27,030 nt of DNA from Candidatus Methanomethylophilaceae archaeon (GCA_017475875.1 JAFVET010000054.1:1-27030), one strand, 5' to 3'; counted from the stretch's first letter, positions 7,734-15,174 are shown. Translations and numbers: made by a program. Notes: generated from the sequence alone by a model not told the origin.

Positions 7734-9140
7734 ATGCTCGGAAACGTGAACGTGATGCTCATAGCGGCAGTGCTGGCTGCACTCTTCGGAGGAATGGCGG
7801 CCGTGTATCTGTACGATGGCCATACGGGAGGTGTCGACGAGACCTCCCAGTCCGACGTGGTGTCGGATTCCGAACCGACGATGACCGAACCGACCGCACC
7901 CGCGATGCCCGCAGACGGGCAGTTCCCCGGAGCCTCCGACGGGCAGACCATGCCCTCAATGCCCGGAAACCAGACCATGCCCGCCATGCCCGGGAACCAG
8001 ACCTTCCCCGGAGACATGGGCGGCCAGACACAGGCCTCCTCGGGTACGGTAGGCGAGATAATGACCTCAGACGTCACCAACACCGCGAAGGATCTCGTAG
8101 CGGACATGGACAATGTCACGACCATAGTGATGAGCGACGAGAACAACCAGGTCAAGATAACGGAATCCGGAACCTACCTCGTGACCGGGACCTGTGCCGA
8201 CGGAAACATAGTGGTCAAGAAGGGAACGACAGGTGTCGTGCTGATACTGAAGGACCTCGACCTCACGAGCACCACCGGGGCCACCGTTTCGATAAACAAG
8301 GCCGCGGAGGTCAAGCTCGTGATAGAAGGTACCGTCAAACTCACCGATGCGGAGGATCCCTCGGACGAGGATTCGACCGATGCCGACGTCGCCGACGCGT
8401 TCGACGGTGCGGCGCTCAAGGCCAAGGACGGATCCAACGTGTGTCTGACAGGCACCGGCACCCTGACCATAGACGCCTCCTCCTGCAAGAACGGCATAAA
8501 GGTGGGGAACGAGGACACCCCCAGCTTCGTGATAGACGGTGACCTGACCATACGCATAACCGCGGCCAACGACGGGATAAACTCCGGATACGACCTCACC
8601 ATACTCGGCGGGACCCTGGTCATAAGCGCCGGGGACGACGCCATACACGCCGACCGCATACTCACCATAGGCTCCCCGGACGGAAGCGGACCCTCTGTAA
8701 CCGTGACCTCCTCCACCGAAGGACTCGAAGGAACCGTGGTGAACCTGTTCGGAGGCGACGGCACCGTCAGATCCACCGACGACGCGGTCAACGCCGCCAA
8801 CGGGGACGGCACCTACGTGGGCGTCCTCACGTATTCGGTGAACGTCACCGGCGGAACATGGACCCTGACCTCCAACGCGGACGGTTTGGATTCGAACGGG
8901 AACGTCAACATGGTCGGAGGGACGGTTACCATAAGGAGTGCCTCTGTGGGCGGCGACGCCGGCATAGACTACGACGGACAGCTGTACGTCTCATCCGAAG
9001 CCACCCTCAACAACTACAGCGGCACGGCCGGTCCCGACAGGATGCCCGGCGGCATGGGCGGACAGATGCCCGGTCAGCAGACGGGCGGTGCCTTCCCGGG
9101 ACAGATGATGGGCGGCATGTTCGCCGGCGCCACAGCCTGA
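7734..9140 (+). CDS. Secreted Cthe_2159-type carbohydrate-binding beta-helix protein
   Basis: A 468-aa exported protein. An N-terminal hydrophobic segment (residues 7-26) is followed by a low-complexity Gly/Pro/Met/Gln linker carrying repeated MPxMPGNQT units with two N-glycosylation sequons. From about residue 120 on there are repeated short beta-strand turns (SGTYLVTGT, NGIKVGN, NDGINSGYDLTILGG, DDAIHADRILTIGS, NADGLDSNGNVNMVGGT). These match the DUF4353/Cthe_2159 family, whose founding member is a calcium-dependent polygalacturonate-binding parallel beta-helix. The C-terminus is again Gly/Met/Gln-rich. The start at 7734 is chosen for its AGGAGA Shine-Dalgarno about 8 nt upstream and the following signal segment; the in-frame ORF opens further upstream. 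Every one of its 21 isoleucine codons is ATA, unlike its neighbours. A role in polysaccharide binding or surface adhesion is inferred. Confidence 0.8.
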   Translation: MLGNVNVMLIAAVLAALFGGMAAVYLYDGHTGGVDETSQSDVVSDSEPTMTEPTAPAMPADGQFPGASDGQTMPSMPGNQTMPAMPGNQTFPGDMGGQTQASSGTVGEIMTSDVTNTAKDLVADMDNVTTIVMSDENNQVKITESGTYLVTGTCADGNIVVKKGTTGVVLILKDLDLTSTTGATVSINKAAEVKLVIEGTVKLTDAEDPSDEDSTDADVADAFDGAALKAKDGSNVCLTGTGTLTIDASSCKNGIKVGNEDTPSFVIDGDLTIRITAANDGINSGYDLTILGGTLVISAGDDAIHADRILTIGSPDGSGPSVTVTSSTEGLEGTVVNLFGGDGTVRSTDDAVNAANGDGTYVGVLTYSVNVTGGTWTLTSNADGLDSNGNVNMVGGTVTIRSASVGGDAGIDYDGQLYVSSEATLNNYSGTAGPDRMPGGMGGQMPGQQTGGAFPGQMMGGMFAGATA

Positions 9141-9490
9141 ACGAAGGGAATCGGGATTCGATCGGAATCGGAACATCGAGGTGATGCGAGACAGGTTCGA
9201 GAAGAGAGGATTGCCAATGTTGCCTTCTTCGTCCCTAGCCCGGTGAAGCAGACACATTGGGCGGGTGGTCGATGACCGCCCGCCTATAAACCATTGATGC
9301 AGTTGCGAATCCATGAGATTTGTCTCAGTGACGGGGTTCTTCTGACGTTTTTGTCCAACATCACGTCTCTGGCAGGTACACTTCCGCCCACTTCCATATG
9401 AAAACGAAGGTAATGGGACGTGTTATCTGAATGGAACGTTCGTGACGGATGTCAAACCCATATGTGGCAACGGTGCTTTTCCATACTTAA
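9141..9490. other. Non-coding spacer between the beta-helix gene and the ribosomal operon
   Basis: I see no convincing gene here on either strand. It holds a strong hairpin (9260-9284), a TATAAA directly after it (9285-9290), a small TGAGA/TCTCA stem with TTTG loop (about 9313-9326) and a T5 run near 9350. The TATAAA could drive a short RNA starting near 9312, but nothing identifies one. Confidence 0.4.
9260..9284. terminator. Strong GC hairpin downstream of the beta-helix gene
   Basis: GGCGGGTGGTC and GACCGCCCGCC pair over 11 bp (one G-T wobble) around a GAT loop, 120 nt after the upstream stop codon. It lacks a following T run, so it could be a 3'-end stabilising structure or a terminator of unusual type. 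Confidence 0.4.
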
Positions 9491-9491
9491 G

Positions 9492-9501
9492 TTATTTATA
9501 T
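9492..9501 (+). promoter_or_regulatory. TATA box of the rpl1-rpl10-rpl12 operon
   Basis: TTATTTATAT in a locally A/T-rich patch is the best promoter element in the spacer. Initiation about 26 nt downstream (near 9522) would give a leader of roughly 50 nt that starts just before the candidate L1-binding stem. Confidence 0.65.
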
Positions 9502-9526
9502 GACCCGTGCTTAGGCCCGTTTACTT

Positions 9527-9557
9527 GTAGGAGAGTCGTAAGACTCGCTAGTACTAC
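9527..9557 (+). promoter_or_regulatory. Candidate L1 autoregulatory mRNA site in the operon leader
   Basis: The leader can fold as GTAG paired with CTAC (9527-9530 / 9554-9557) and GAGTC paired with GACTC (9533-9537 / 9542-9546, GTAA tetraloop). An asymmetric internal loop (GA opposite GCTAGTA) separates the two helices. The structure ends exactly where the Shine-Dalgarno GAGGAGG begins (9558). Archaeal L1 is known to repress its own operon by binding an mRNA mimic of its 23S site, made of two helices around an asymmetric loop. The assignment of this stem is inference, because I did not compare it base by base with 23S rRNA. Confidence 0.4.
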
Positions 9558-9571
9558 GAGGAGGAATTGTA

Positions 9572-10210
9572 TTGGCAGAAAAACCAACCGTAATGGCTGT
9601 GCAGAAGGCACTGGAAAGTGCGAAGAAGCGCAAATTTACTGAAACGGTTGAGTTGGCCATCAATCTCACGGATGTCGACCTTACCATCCCGAAGAACCGT
9701 ATCACCGAGGATATCATCCTCCCGAACGGACGCGGGAAGGCGGTCAGGATCTGTGTCATTGGTGGTGGCGAACTTGCCTTGAAAGCCAAAGACGTGGCCG
9801 ATCTCGTGATCACCCCCGAGGAACTCGGAACGATCGCGGACGACAAGAAACAGGCTAAGAAGATCGCCAACAGTACCGACTACTTCATCGCCGAGGCACC
9901 CTTGATGGCTGTCGTCGGTAAGAGGCTCGGTACCGTTCTCGGTCCTCGCGGAAAGATGCCCAAGCCCATCGCACCCGGTGCAGACCCTGCTGCGATGATC
10001 GACGGTCTCCGCAAGTCTGTGACCATCAGGACGAAAGACAAGAAGACCTTCCACGCACCCGTCGGAACGGTCGACATGAGCGCCGAGGAGATCGCTGACA
10101 ACATCGATCTCGTCATCAAGCGTGTGGAAGCCCACCTCGAGAAGGGAAGGCACAACATCGCTTCCGCCTATGTCAAGACCACCATGGGACCCTCGGAGAA
10201 GGTTTTGTGA
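9572..10210 (+). CDS. rpl1: 50S ribosomal protein L1
   Basis: Large-subunit protein of the mobile L1 stalk, involved in E-site tRNA release, and in archaea also the translational repressor of this operon. At 212 aa it has the normal archaeal length. Signature segments include LPNGRGKAVRICVIGGGELA, the domain II region KRLGTVLGPRGKMPKP and the C-terminal ASAYVKTTMGP. The start is TTG at 9572, fixed by a near-perfect Shine-Dalgarno GAGGAGG (9558-9564) seven nucleotides before it and by the MAEK-type N-terminus; there is no competing ATG. It is the first gene of L1-L10-P1. L11, which precedes L1 in many genomes, is absent here, as in Methanococcus. The weak start codon with a strong SD fits a translationally regulated gene. 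Confidence 0.97.
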   Translation: MAEKPTVMAVQKALESAKKRKFTETVELAINLTDVDLTIPKNRITEDIILPNGRGKAVRICVIGGGELALKAKDVADLVITPEELGTIADDKKQAKKIANSTDYFIAEAPLMAVVGKRLGTVLGPRGKMPKPIAPGADPAAMIDGLRKSVTIRTKDKKTFHAPVGTVDMSAEEIADNIDLVIKRVEAHLEKGRHNIASAYVKTTMGPSEKVL

Positions 10211-10222
10211 GGAGGTTCTAAG

Positions 10223-11227
10223 ATGGCACACGTCGCAGCTTGGAAGAAGGATCTGGTCAATGAACTGGTCGAGGATATGCGCGAGTACCCCGTCGTGGCC
10301 GTTGTGGACATGAGCGGGATTCCCGGACAGCAGATCCAGTCCATGAGGGCCGGTCTCAGGGCTCACGCCAAACTCAAGATGACCAAGAACAACCTTATGC
10401 TCTTGGCCCTCGACGAGGCGGCGAAGGAGAAACCCGGACTGGAGGAGCTCAAGGACTGCATCCACGGCCAGTGTGCGATCGTCACTACGGACATCGACCC
10501 CTTCAAGCTCTTCAAGAAGCTTGAGTCGACGAAGAGTCCGGCTCCTGCGAAGGAGGGACAGCTCGCACCCATGGACATCGTCGTGCCCAAGGGACCCACT
10601 CCCTTCGGCCCTGGCCCCATTATCGGAGACCTTCAGAAGATAGGCCTCCCCGCATCCATCGAGGGAGGAAAGATAGTAATCAGGAAGGATACCCCGCTGG
10701 TCAAAGAAGGAGAACCCATCTCCGGACCCATCGCGGCCATGCTCCCCAAACTGGAGATCCTGCCCATGATCGTAGGTCTCGACCTCAGGGCCGCCTACGA
10801 GGACGGAACGGTCTACCACAGGGACGTTCTGAACATCCCGGAGGATTACTACGCTACAATGTTCGCCACGGCAGCGCACAACGCACTTGCACTCGGTGTC
10901 TCGATCGCGTTCCCGACCAAGGAGACGATCGTACCGCTGGTCACCAAGGCGTTCAGAGAGGCTATGGGCCTTTCGATCGCAGCCGCGATACCAACCAAAG
11001 AGAACATAGACATGCTTTTGGCCAAAGCCGACGCCCAGATGCTGGCTATCGCTTCCGCCGCTGGATACACCAGCGACTCGATCGCAGCCAAGCTCAGTGC
11101 GAGGGCCGCGACCGTTACCGCCGCAGCGCCTCAGCAGGCGGCTGCAGAGCCTGAAGCAGTCGAAGAGGAAGAGGAAGAGGTCAGCGAGGAAGAAGCCGCC
11201 GCTGGTCTCGCTAGCTTATTCGGTTAA
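10223..11227 (+). CDS. rpl10: 50S ribosomal protein L10 (stalk protein P0)
   Basis: Stalk base protein that anchors the P1 dimers to 23S rRNA and recruits translation factors. The 334 aa have the archaeal/eukaryal P0 layout: an RNA-binding N-terminal domain with VVAVVDMSGIPGQQIQSMR, an inserted domain around residues 110-180 (GPTPFGPGPIIGDLQKIGLP), helical P1-binding spine segments, an Ala-rich hinge (about 295-315) and an acidic end ([20 protein letters not shown]). That end is nearly the same as that of the P1 gene downstream and is the elongation-factor contact site. The SD GAGGAGG overlaps the L1 stop (TGA), so translation is coupled within the operon. Confidence 0.97.
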   Translation: MAHVAAWKKDLVNELVEDMREYPVVAVVDMSGIPGQQIQSMRAGLRAHAKLKMTKNNLMLLALDEAAKEKPGLEELKDCIHGQCAIVTTDIDPFKLFKKLESTKSPAPAKEGQLAPMDIVVPKGPTPFGPGPIIGDLQKIGLPASIEGGKIVIRKDTPLVKEGEPISGPIAAMLPKLEILPMIVGLDLRAAYEDGTVYHRDVLNIPEDYYATMFATAAHNALALGVSIAFPTKETIVPLVTKAFREAMGLSIAAAIPTKENIDMLLAKADAQMLAIASAAGYTSDSIAAKLSARAATVTAAAPQQAAAEPEAVEEEEEEVSEEEAAAGLASLFG

Positions 11228-11244
11228 ATTAGGAGATGAATTAA

Positions 11245-11559
11245 ATGGAGTATATCTACAGCGCTATGGTGCTCTACTCTGCCGGCAAGGACATCACCGA
11301 GGACGCTATCAAAGCCGTCCTGACCGCCGCTGGAGTGGACGCTGACGCATCCAAGATCAAAGCACTGGTTGCTTCCCTCGACGGAGTCGACATCAAAGAG
11401 GCCATCGCAAGCGCAGCTGTCGCTGCCGCCCCTGTTGCCGCCGCCCCCGCCGCTGGTGCTGCACCCGCTGCCGCCGCCCCCGCCGCCGCTGAGGAGCCCG
11501 AAGAGGAAGCCGTCAGCGAGGAAGAGGCCGCCGCTGGTCTGTCCGCTCTGTTCGGTTGA
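11245..11559 (+). CDS. rpl12: 50S ribosomal protein P1 (archaeal L12)
   Basis: Acidic stalk protein present as dimers on L10 that activates the GTPases of elongation factors. 104 aa: an N-terminal helical dimerisation domain ([22 protein letters not shown] onwards), an Ala/Pro hinge (about 55-85) and the invariant charged tail [13 protein letters not shown]. The SD GGAG lies 18 nt after the L10 stop and 8-10 nt before the ATG. It is the last gene of the operon and is followed by a perfect 8-bp hairpin. Confidence 0.97.
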   Translation: MEYIYSAMVLYSAGKDITEDAIKAVLTAAGVDADASKIKALVASLDGVDIKEAIASAAVAAAPVAAAPAAGAAPAAAAPAAAEEPEEEAVSEEEAAAGLSALFG

Positions 11560-11592
11560 ACAAGGTTGGAATTCAAGATCGCAAAACCCTTT

Positions 11593-11612
11593 CCCCTATT
11601 CTTTAATAGGGG
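11593..11612 (+). terminator. Perfect hairpin after rpl12 that embeds a TATA-like element
   Basis: CCCCTATT and AATAGGGG form an 8-bp perfect stem with a CTTT loop, 33 nt after the rpl12 stop, followed by TAATCATTTT. It is positioned as an operon terminator. The same bases contain TTTAATA (11602-11608), centred about 28 nt before tRNA-Gly, the right place for that gene's TATA box. Confidence 0.5.
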
Positions 11613-11632
11613 TAATCATTTTCCCACTTCAA

Positions 11633-11704
11633 GCGAATGTAGTCCAGCGGTTAGGACGGATGCTTCCCAAGCCTCTGACCCGGGTTCGAATCCCGGCATT
11701 CGCA
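11633..11704 (+). tRNA. tRNA-Gly (anticodon CCC)
   Basis: A 72-nt cloverleaf: acceptor GCGAATG/CATTCGC (7 bp), D arm GTCC/GGAC with GG in the loop, anticodon loop TTCCCAA, T arm CCGGG-TTCGAAT-CCCGG and discriminator A. Anticodon CCC reads GGG. CCA is not encoded (ACTC follows). The anticodon stem GATGC/GCCTC has a T-C mismatch at the central pair (29-41). There is no intron. Confidence 0.92.
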
Positions 11705-11730
11705 CTCATTCCATCCAATCCACCGTTTTT

Positions 11731-11740
11731 TTATTATATT
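11731..11740 (+). promoter_or_regulatory. TATA box of rtcA
   Basis: TTATTATATT lies about 26 nt upstream of the GTG at 11762, directly after a T7 run that may terminate tRNA-Gly. It supports leaderless initiation at the GTG. Confidence 0.6.
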
Positions 11741-11761
11741 GAGTGTGTTTAATCCCAGCTG

Positions 11762-12820
11762 GTGTCAGACATGCTGGTCATAGACGGTTCGAGGGGAGAA
11801 GGAGGCGGACAGATGGTCCGCACCTCCGTGGCCATGGCCACCGTCACAGGTACGACCACCCGTCTGACGCGTATACGCGAGAACCGTCCCACGAACGGTC
11901 TTTCCAAGCAGCACGTCACGGCGGTCCAGGCCGTGGCGGAGATGGCCGGATCGACGGTACACGGCAACGAGGTCGGTTCCAAGAACCTGTTCATAATCCC
12001 CGGCGACCAGCAGAGGAACAACATCAAGATCAACATCGGCACGGCCGGGAGCATCAGTCTGGTCTTGCAAGCAATGTTGCTGGCGGCCAGGAACCACCGC
12101 CAAAGGCTCAGCATCGACATAACCGGCGGTACCAACGTCATGTGGGCTCCTCCGATCGACTCGTACCAGTATCTTCTGTTCCCCCTTATGAGGAAGATGG
12201 ACATCTACGCAGACGCGCAGGTGATCAACCGCGGTTTCTATCCGCAGGGCGGTGGCAGGGTGCTCGCCACACTCGATCCCATAGGGGAGATATCCCCGTT
12301 GGACCTGGGCACGCTGGGGGAGTTCAAAGGCATCAAGGGAGTATGTTTCAGCCAGAGGTTGCCGGAGTGGATGGCCACCAACATGGTCACCCGCTGCAAG
12401 GAGGTCCTGGCCCCCATAGCCGACGCCGACATCGAGATTCAGCGCACCGAAGGCGATTCCAGAGGTGCGGGGATAGTCCTGGTGGCGGAGTTCGAGAACG
12501 GGATGCTCGGTAGCAACGCCCTCACGTCCCGCGGGAACCCCGTCGAGAAGACGGGCGAGGATGCCGCCAACGATCTCCTCAACGAGATCTCCTCGGGTTC
12601 GACGCTCGACGTACACACCGCCGACCAGCTCCTTCCGTACATGGCGATGGCCACGGGGAGGAGCCAGTTCACGGTCTCCAGGATAAGCAAGCATCTGCTG
12701 AGCCAGATGGACACTTTGGAGTCCTTCCTCGACGTGACCTTCGGTGTCGAGAGGAAGGACAGCATATACCGTTTCACGGTGACGCCCGGTGAGAACAATG
12801 AGGCCATTCATCCACGTTAA
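11762..12820 (+). CDS. rtcA: RNA 3'-terminal phosphate cyclase
   Basis: Cytosolic enzyme that converts an RNA 3'-phosphate to a 2',3'-cyclic phosphate through a covalent RtcA-AMP intermediate, acting in RNA repair or end processing. At 352 aa it has the family's usual length. Visible features are the N-terminal IDGSRGEGGGQMVRTS motif (about 7-22), RPTNGLSKQHVTAV, the internal GGGRV region typical of the insert domain and the nucleophilic histidine in DVHTADQLLPY (His285). The start is GTG 11762 from its TATA spacing; ATG 11771 three codons later is the alternative. The 3' end overlaps the next gene, indicating a two-gene operon with a riboflavin-pathway reductase, a pairing with no obvious functional link. 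Confidence 0.93.
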   Translation: MSDMLVIDGSRGEGGGQMVRTSVAMATVTGTTTRLTRIRENRPTNGLSKQHVTAVQAVAEMAGSTVHGNEVGSKNLFIIPGDQQRNNIKINIGTAGSISLVLQAMLLAARNHRQRLSIDITGGTNVMWAPPIDSYQYLLFPLMRKMDIYADAQVINRGFYPQGGGRVLATLDPIGEISPLDLGTLGEFKGIKGVCFSQRLPEWMATNMVTRCKEVLAPIADADIEIQRTEGDSRGAGIVLVAEFENGMLGSNALTSRGNPVEKTGEDAANDLLNEISSGSTLDVHTADQLLPYMAMATGRSQFTVSRISKHLLSQMDTLESFLDVTFGVERKDSIYRFTVTPGENNEAIHPR

Positions 12821-13433
12821 CTGTGCAATGTCCGCAGACGGAAAGATCGCGGGGGAGGACCGCAGGCAGGTCAGGATATCCTCGGACGAGGACAAGGCCC
12901 GCGTGAAGGCGCTCCGCAGGAAGTACGATTCGATACTCGTCGGCGTGGGTACCGTCCTCTCCGACGACCCCCATCTGACGTTCAAGAACGGGGACTACGA
13001 CACGAACCCGATCAGGATAGTCCTCGACCCCCACGGAAAGACCCCCGACGAGGCGCAGGTCCTCGACGAGCGGGCCCCGACGGTGATGGTCACCCTGGAA
13101 GGTTGCGACCGTGAATGGGATTGCGAGGAGATAATCAGATGTGGGACGGACAGGATAGACCTTCAGGCTCTGATGGAACGTCTAGCCGAGGACATCGGAA
13201 TCGAGAACGTCATAGTCGAAGGGGGAGGACGCACCATATCCGAGTTCTTCCGGGCCGGCCTGGTGGACAGGTACACAGTCTTCGTCGGCGGGCTGGTCAT
13301 CGGCGGTTCGTCGGCACCGACCCCATGCGACGGCGACGGTTGGGTGGCCGAAGGCGGTATCCAGCTCAGGTTCCTTGAATGCGAGCCCTTGGGCAACGGT
13401 GCGCTTCTGACCTTCGAACCCGTCAGGGAGTGA
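12798..13433 (+). CDS. 2,5-diamino-6-(ribosylamino)pyrimidinone 5'-phosphate reductase (riboflavin/F420 pathway)
   Basis: Archaeal/fungal-type reductase (MJ0671/Rib7 family) that uses NAD(P)H to reduce the ribosyl side chain to ribityl in riboflavin synthesis, and so supplies FAD and the deazaflavin precursor of F420. 211 aa form a RibD-C-terminal (DHFR-like) fold: N-terminal HVNCAMSADGKIAGEDRRQ, the cofactor loop ILVGVGTVLSDDPHLT (about 44-59), NPIRIVLDPHG and VIVEGGGRTISEFF (about 137-150). The ATG at 12798 is preferred over the in-frame GTG at 12789 because GGTGA (12787-12791), matching the archaeal anti-SD, sits six nucleotides before it. Its start lies inside rtcA (23-nt overlap), and its end overlaps the convergent regulator by 11 nt. 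Confidence 0.9.
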   Translation: MRPFIHVNCAMSADGKIAGEDRRQVRISSDEDKARVKALRRKYDSILVGVGTVLSDDPHLTFKNGDYDTNPIRIVLDPHGKTPDEAQVLDERAPTVMVTLEGCDREWDCEEIIRCGTDRIDLQALMERLAEDIGIENVIVEGGGRTISEFFRAGLVDRYTVFVGGLVIGGSSAPTPCDGDGWVAEGGIQLRFLECEPLGNGALLTFEPVRE

Positions 13434-14163
13434 CGCGGCTTCTGCGTTCGAGCGTGAAACGCAGGTATCTCGGTCCCGCACCGTAGATCTCCGTGGAAGC
13501 GACCTCGAACGTGTCGCCGGTGAAATCCTCCAGTACCTTGCTCAGGAAGCCTATGGTGTAACCGCTGACGACCTTCAGGATGTCGTCGTTGGTATAGAGT
13601 TCGCTGTGGATCGTGAAGACGAGCGGTTCCACCGAGAACACGTCGAGCTCGCCCATCATCAGTTTGTTGTAGTACCGTTTCGCGTTGGATATCGTCGACC
13701 GGATGTCCTCCCCGTTCAGGCGACCCTCAAGGGCCATCCCGTGGAGTTCCCCCACGGCCCTGGACATGGGTTCGACGCAGAGCCCCAGTCCGTCGAGGCA
13801 CATCAGGATGATCGGGACGAAGTGGTCACGCGTACGGTCCGGATCGTCCACGACCTTCTGTAGAAGCGCGGTGGCCGATTCGAACGCGTCCTCGGACGAC
13901 GGTTTGGAATACGAGAGGCTTATCGCAGTCAGGGAGTAGATCTTCTTCCTGTTGTCCTTGGGGTCGTCCCTGCTCGATATCAGGCGGTCCGACTGCAGTT
14001 TCTCTAGGTGGACGGATATCGTGGACTGCGCCTTGCCGGTGGCCTGGGCGAGTTCGCTCAGCGTCAGGTCCCTGTCCGTCAGCTGGGAGAGGATGCATCT
14101 CTTGACGTCGTTCGTCACCTGCACCAGTCCGTCACCCGTATAATAGAGTTCGAATTCCGTCAT
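13423..14163 (-). CDS. Winged-helix transcriptional regulator (ArsR/MarR-like) with unassigned C-terminal sensor domain
   Basis: A DNA-binding regulator of 246 aa (251 if the ATG at 14178 is used). Residues about 15-75 form a winged helix: LSQLTDRDLTLSELAQATGK, then recognition helix STISVHLEKLQSDRLISS, then the wing DDPKDNRKKIYSLT. The remaining ~170 residues form a separate domain ending GAGPRYLRFTLERRS. Its size, position and final strand pattern recall V4R-type sensor domains, but the family's cysteines are not seen, so I leave it unassigned. The gene has its own promoter with an inverted repeat just inside it, suggesting autoregulation. It is divergent from the Rpn-type gene and convergent with the riboflavin reductase, and either could be a target. 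The ATG at 14163 was chosen because the protein's conserved-looking part begins there; the alternative adds five residues. Confidence 0.75.
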   Translation of the reverse strand: MTEFELYYTGDGLVQVTNDVKRCILSQLTDRDLTLSELAQATGKAQSTISVHLEKLQSDRLISSRDDPKDNRKKIYSLTAISLSYSKPSSEDAFESATALLQKVVDDPDRTRDHFVPIILMCLDGLGLCVEPMSRAVGELHGMALEGRLNGEDIRSTISNAKRYYNKLMMGELDVFSVEPLVFTIHSELYTNDDILKVVSGYTIGFLSKVLEDFTGDTFEVASTEIYGAGPRYLRFTLERRSRVTP

Positions 14164-14194
14164 CGCCCCGTCGCCCATCTGTATCGTTTGACCG

Positions 14195-14208
14195 ACGGTT
14201 TAGACCGT
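14195..14208. promoter_or_regulatory. Candidate operator (inverted repeat ACGGTTTAGACCGT) of the winged-helix regulator
   Basis: ACGGT and ACCGT arms around TTAG form a 14-nt near-palindrome between the TATA box (14207-14216, minus strand TTTTAATAC) and the predicted start point of the regulator gene (about 14186). A dimeric winged-helix protein bound here would block initiation. Assignment is by position and symmetry only. Confidence 0.4.
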
Positions 14209-14216
14209 ATTAAAAC
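14207..14216 (-). promoter_or_regulatory. TATA box for the winged-helix regulator
   Basis: GTTTTAATAC on the minus strand predicts transcription start near 14186, giving a leader of about 8 nt to the ATG at 14178 or 23 nt to that at 14163. Confidence 0.5.
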
Positions 14217-14292
14217 TGTCCTTCGCCGGATGTAATGTCTACGTAACGGGTTCGCTTGAAATAGTGGTTTCGGAGGATGTCCGTCCGATATC

Positions 14293-15174
14293 ATGAATGG
14301 TGATGAGATGTCAGATGGATGCGAATCGAACGAACCACGTCTTTCTGAGAACGTCATCCGCAGGAACATCAAGGACGCCGTGTTCCGCAAGTTGTTCAGC
14401 CACAGGTCGAACGTGGCCAGATTGTACACCGAGACTCATGCGGACGAGCCTGTCGTCGGCGAAGGGGACGTATTCCTTGTGAGTCTCGAGCGGGTAGTGG
14501 GAAAAGGCGTCGTAGGGGATCTGGCGTTTGCGGTCAGGGGCAAAGTGATGTGCATAGTGGAGGCGCAGTCGAAAGACGACCCTGACATCATATTCCGTTG
14601 TCTGGTGTATCTTGTCCACAGCTTGGAGAAGTTGCAATCGATGGGCGATTCGTGGAAGAAAGCCGTCCCGAAAATGGATTGGAACTTTGTCGTGATCTAT
14701 CCCGCGACGGGCAATCACGGACCTTTCGGGGAAGTCGTGAAAATGAATATCCTCCATTCGAGCTTGACGAACCGGTCTGAGTTCCGCCATGTGGACCTTC
14801 CCGAGGGCAGTCTGGTCCAGGAATACATCGATTTCTGCAACGTGGTAAACTATAACATCTCTGGGAACTGTAGGGATATAGATGCGTTCAAACGCATTTT
14901 GGACGAATGCGGACGCCGTGGCATACTGACCGAATTCCTAGAACAACACAAGGGTGAGATCATGGACCTGTACTATCAGATGACCAACGTCGAATACAAC
15001 CACATGCTCGAGGTCGAGGAAGGGATAAGGGAAGGAATACGGAAAGGAAGCTTGGAGAAAAGCCTGAGCATCGCCAGGGCGCTCCTCGCCAGAGGCGACT
15101 CCGTCGAATCCGTAGCCGAGGTCACGGGGCTCTCCGTTCCGGAAGTGTCATCCCTCAAATCCGACATCGAGTGA
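14293..15174 (+). CDS. Rpn-family (PD-(D/E)XK nuclease-fold) protein
   Basis: A 293-aa protein resembling the Rpn/'putative transposase' PD-(D/E)XK families, whose members promote recombination or act as nucleases in phage-defence-like roles. The nuclease core is visible as GDLAFAVRGKVMCIVEAQSK, with Asp76, Glu90 and Gln92 (the ExQ variant typical of the group). It is followed by the helical DIIFRCLVYLVHSLEKL and VVIYPATG. The C-terminus holds a charged GIREGIRKGSLEKSLSIARALLARGDS helix and a short HTH-like VAEVTGLSVPEVSSLK, characteristic of the family. No clear promoter or SD was found. The gene stands alone between a divergent regulator and a long non-coding stretch and looks like accessory DNA. 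Function not predictable beyond a possible nuclease. Confidence 0.7.
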   Translation: MNGDEMSDGCESNEPRLSENVIRRNIKDAVFRKLFSHRSNVARLYTETHADEPVVGEGDVFLVSLERVVGKGVVGDLAFAVRGKVMCIVEAQSKDDPDIIFRCLVYLVHSLEKLQSMGDSWKKAVPKMDWNFVVIYPATGNHGPFGEVVKMNILHSSLTNRSEFRHVDLPEGSLVQEYIDFCNVVNYNISGNCRDIDAFKRILDECGRRGILTEFLEQHKGEIMDLYYQMTNVEYNHMLEVEEGIREGIRKGSLEKSLSIARALLARGDSVESVAEVTGLSVPEVSSLKSDIE

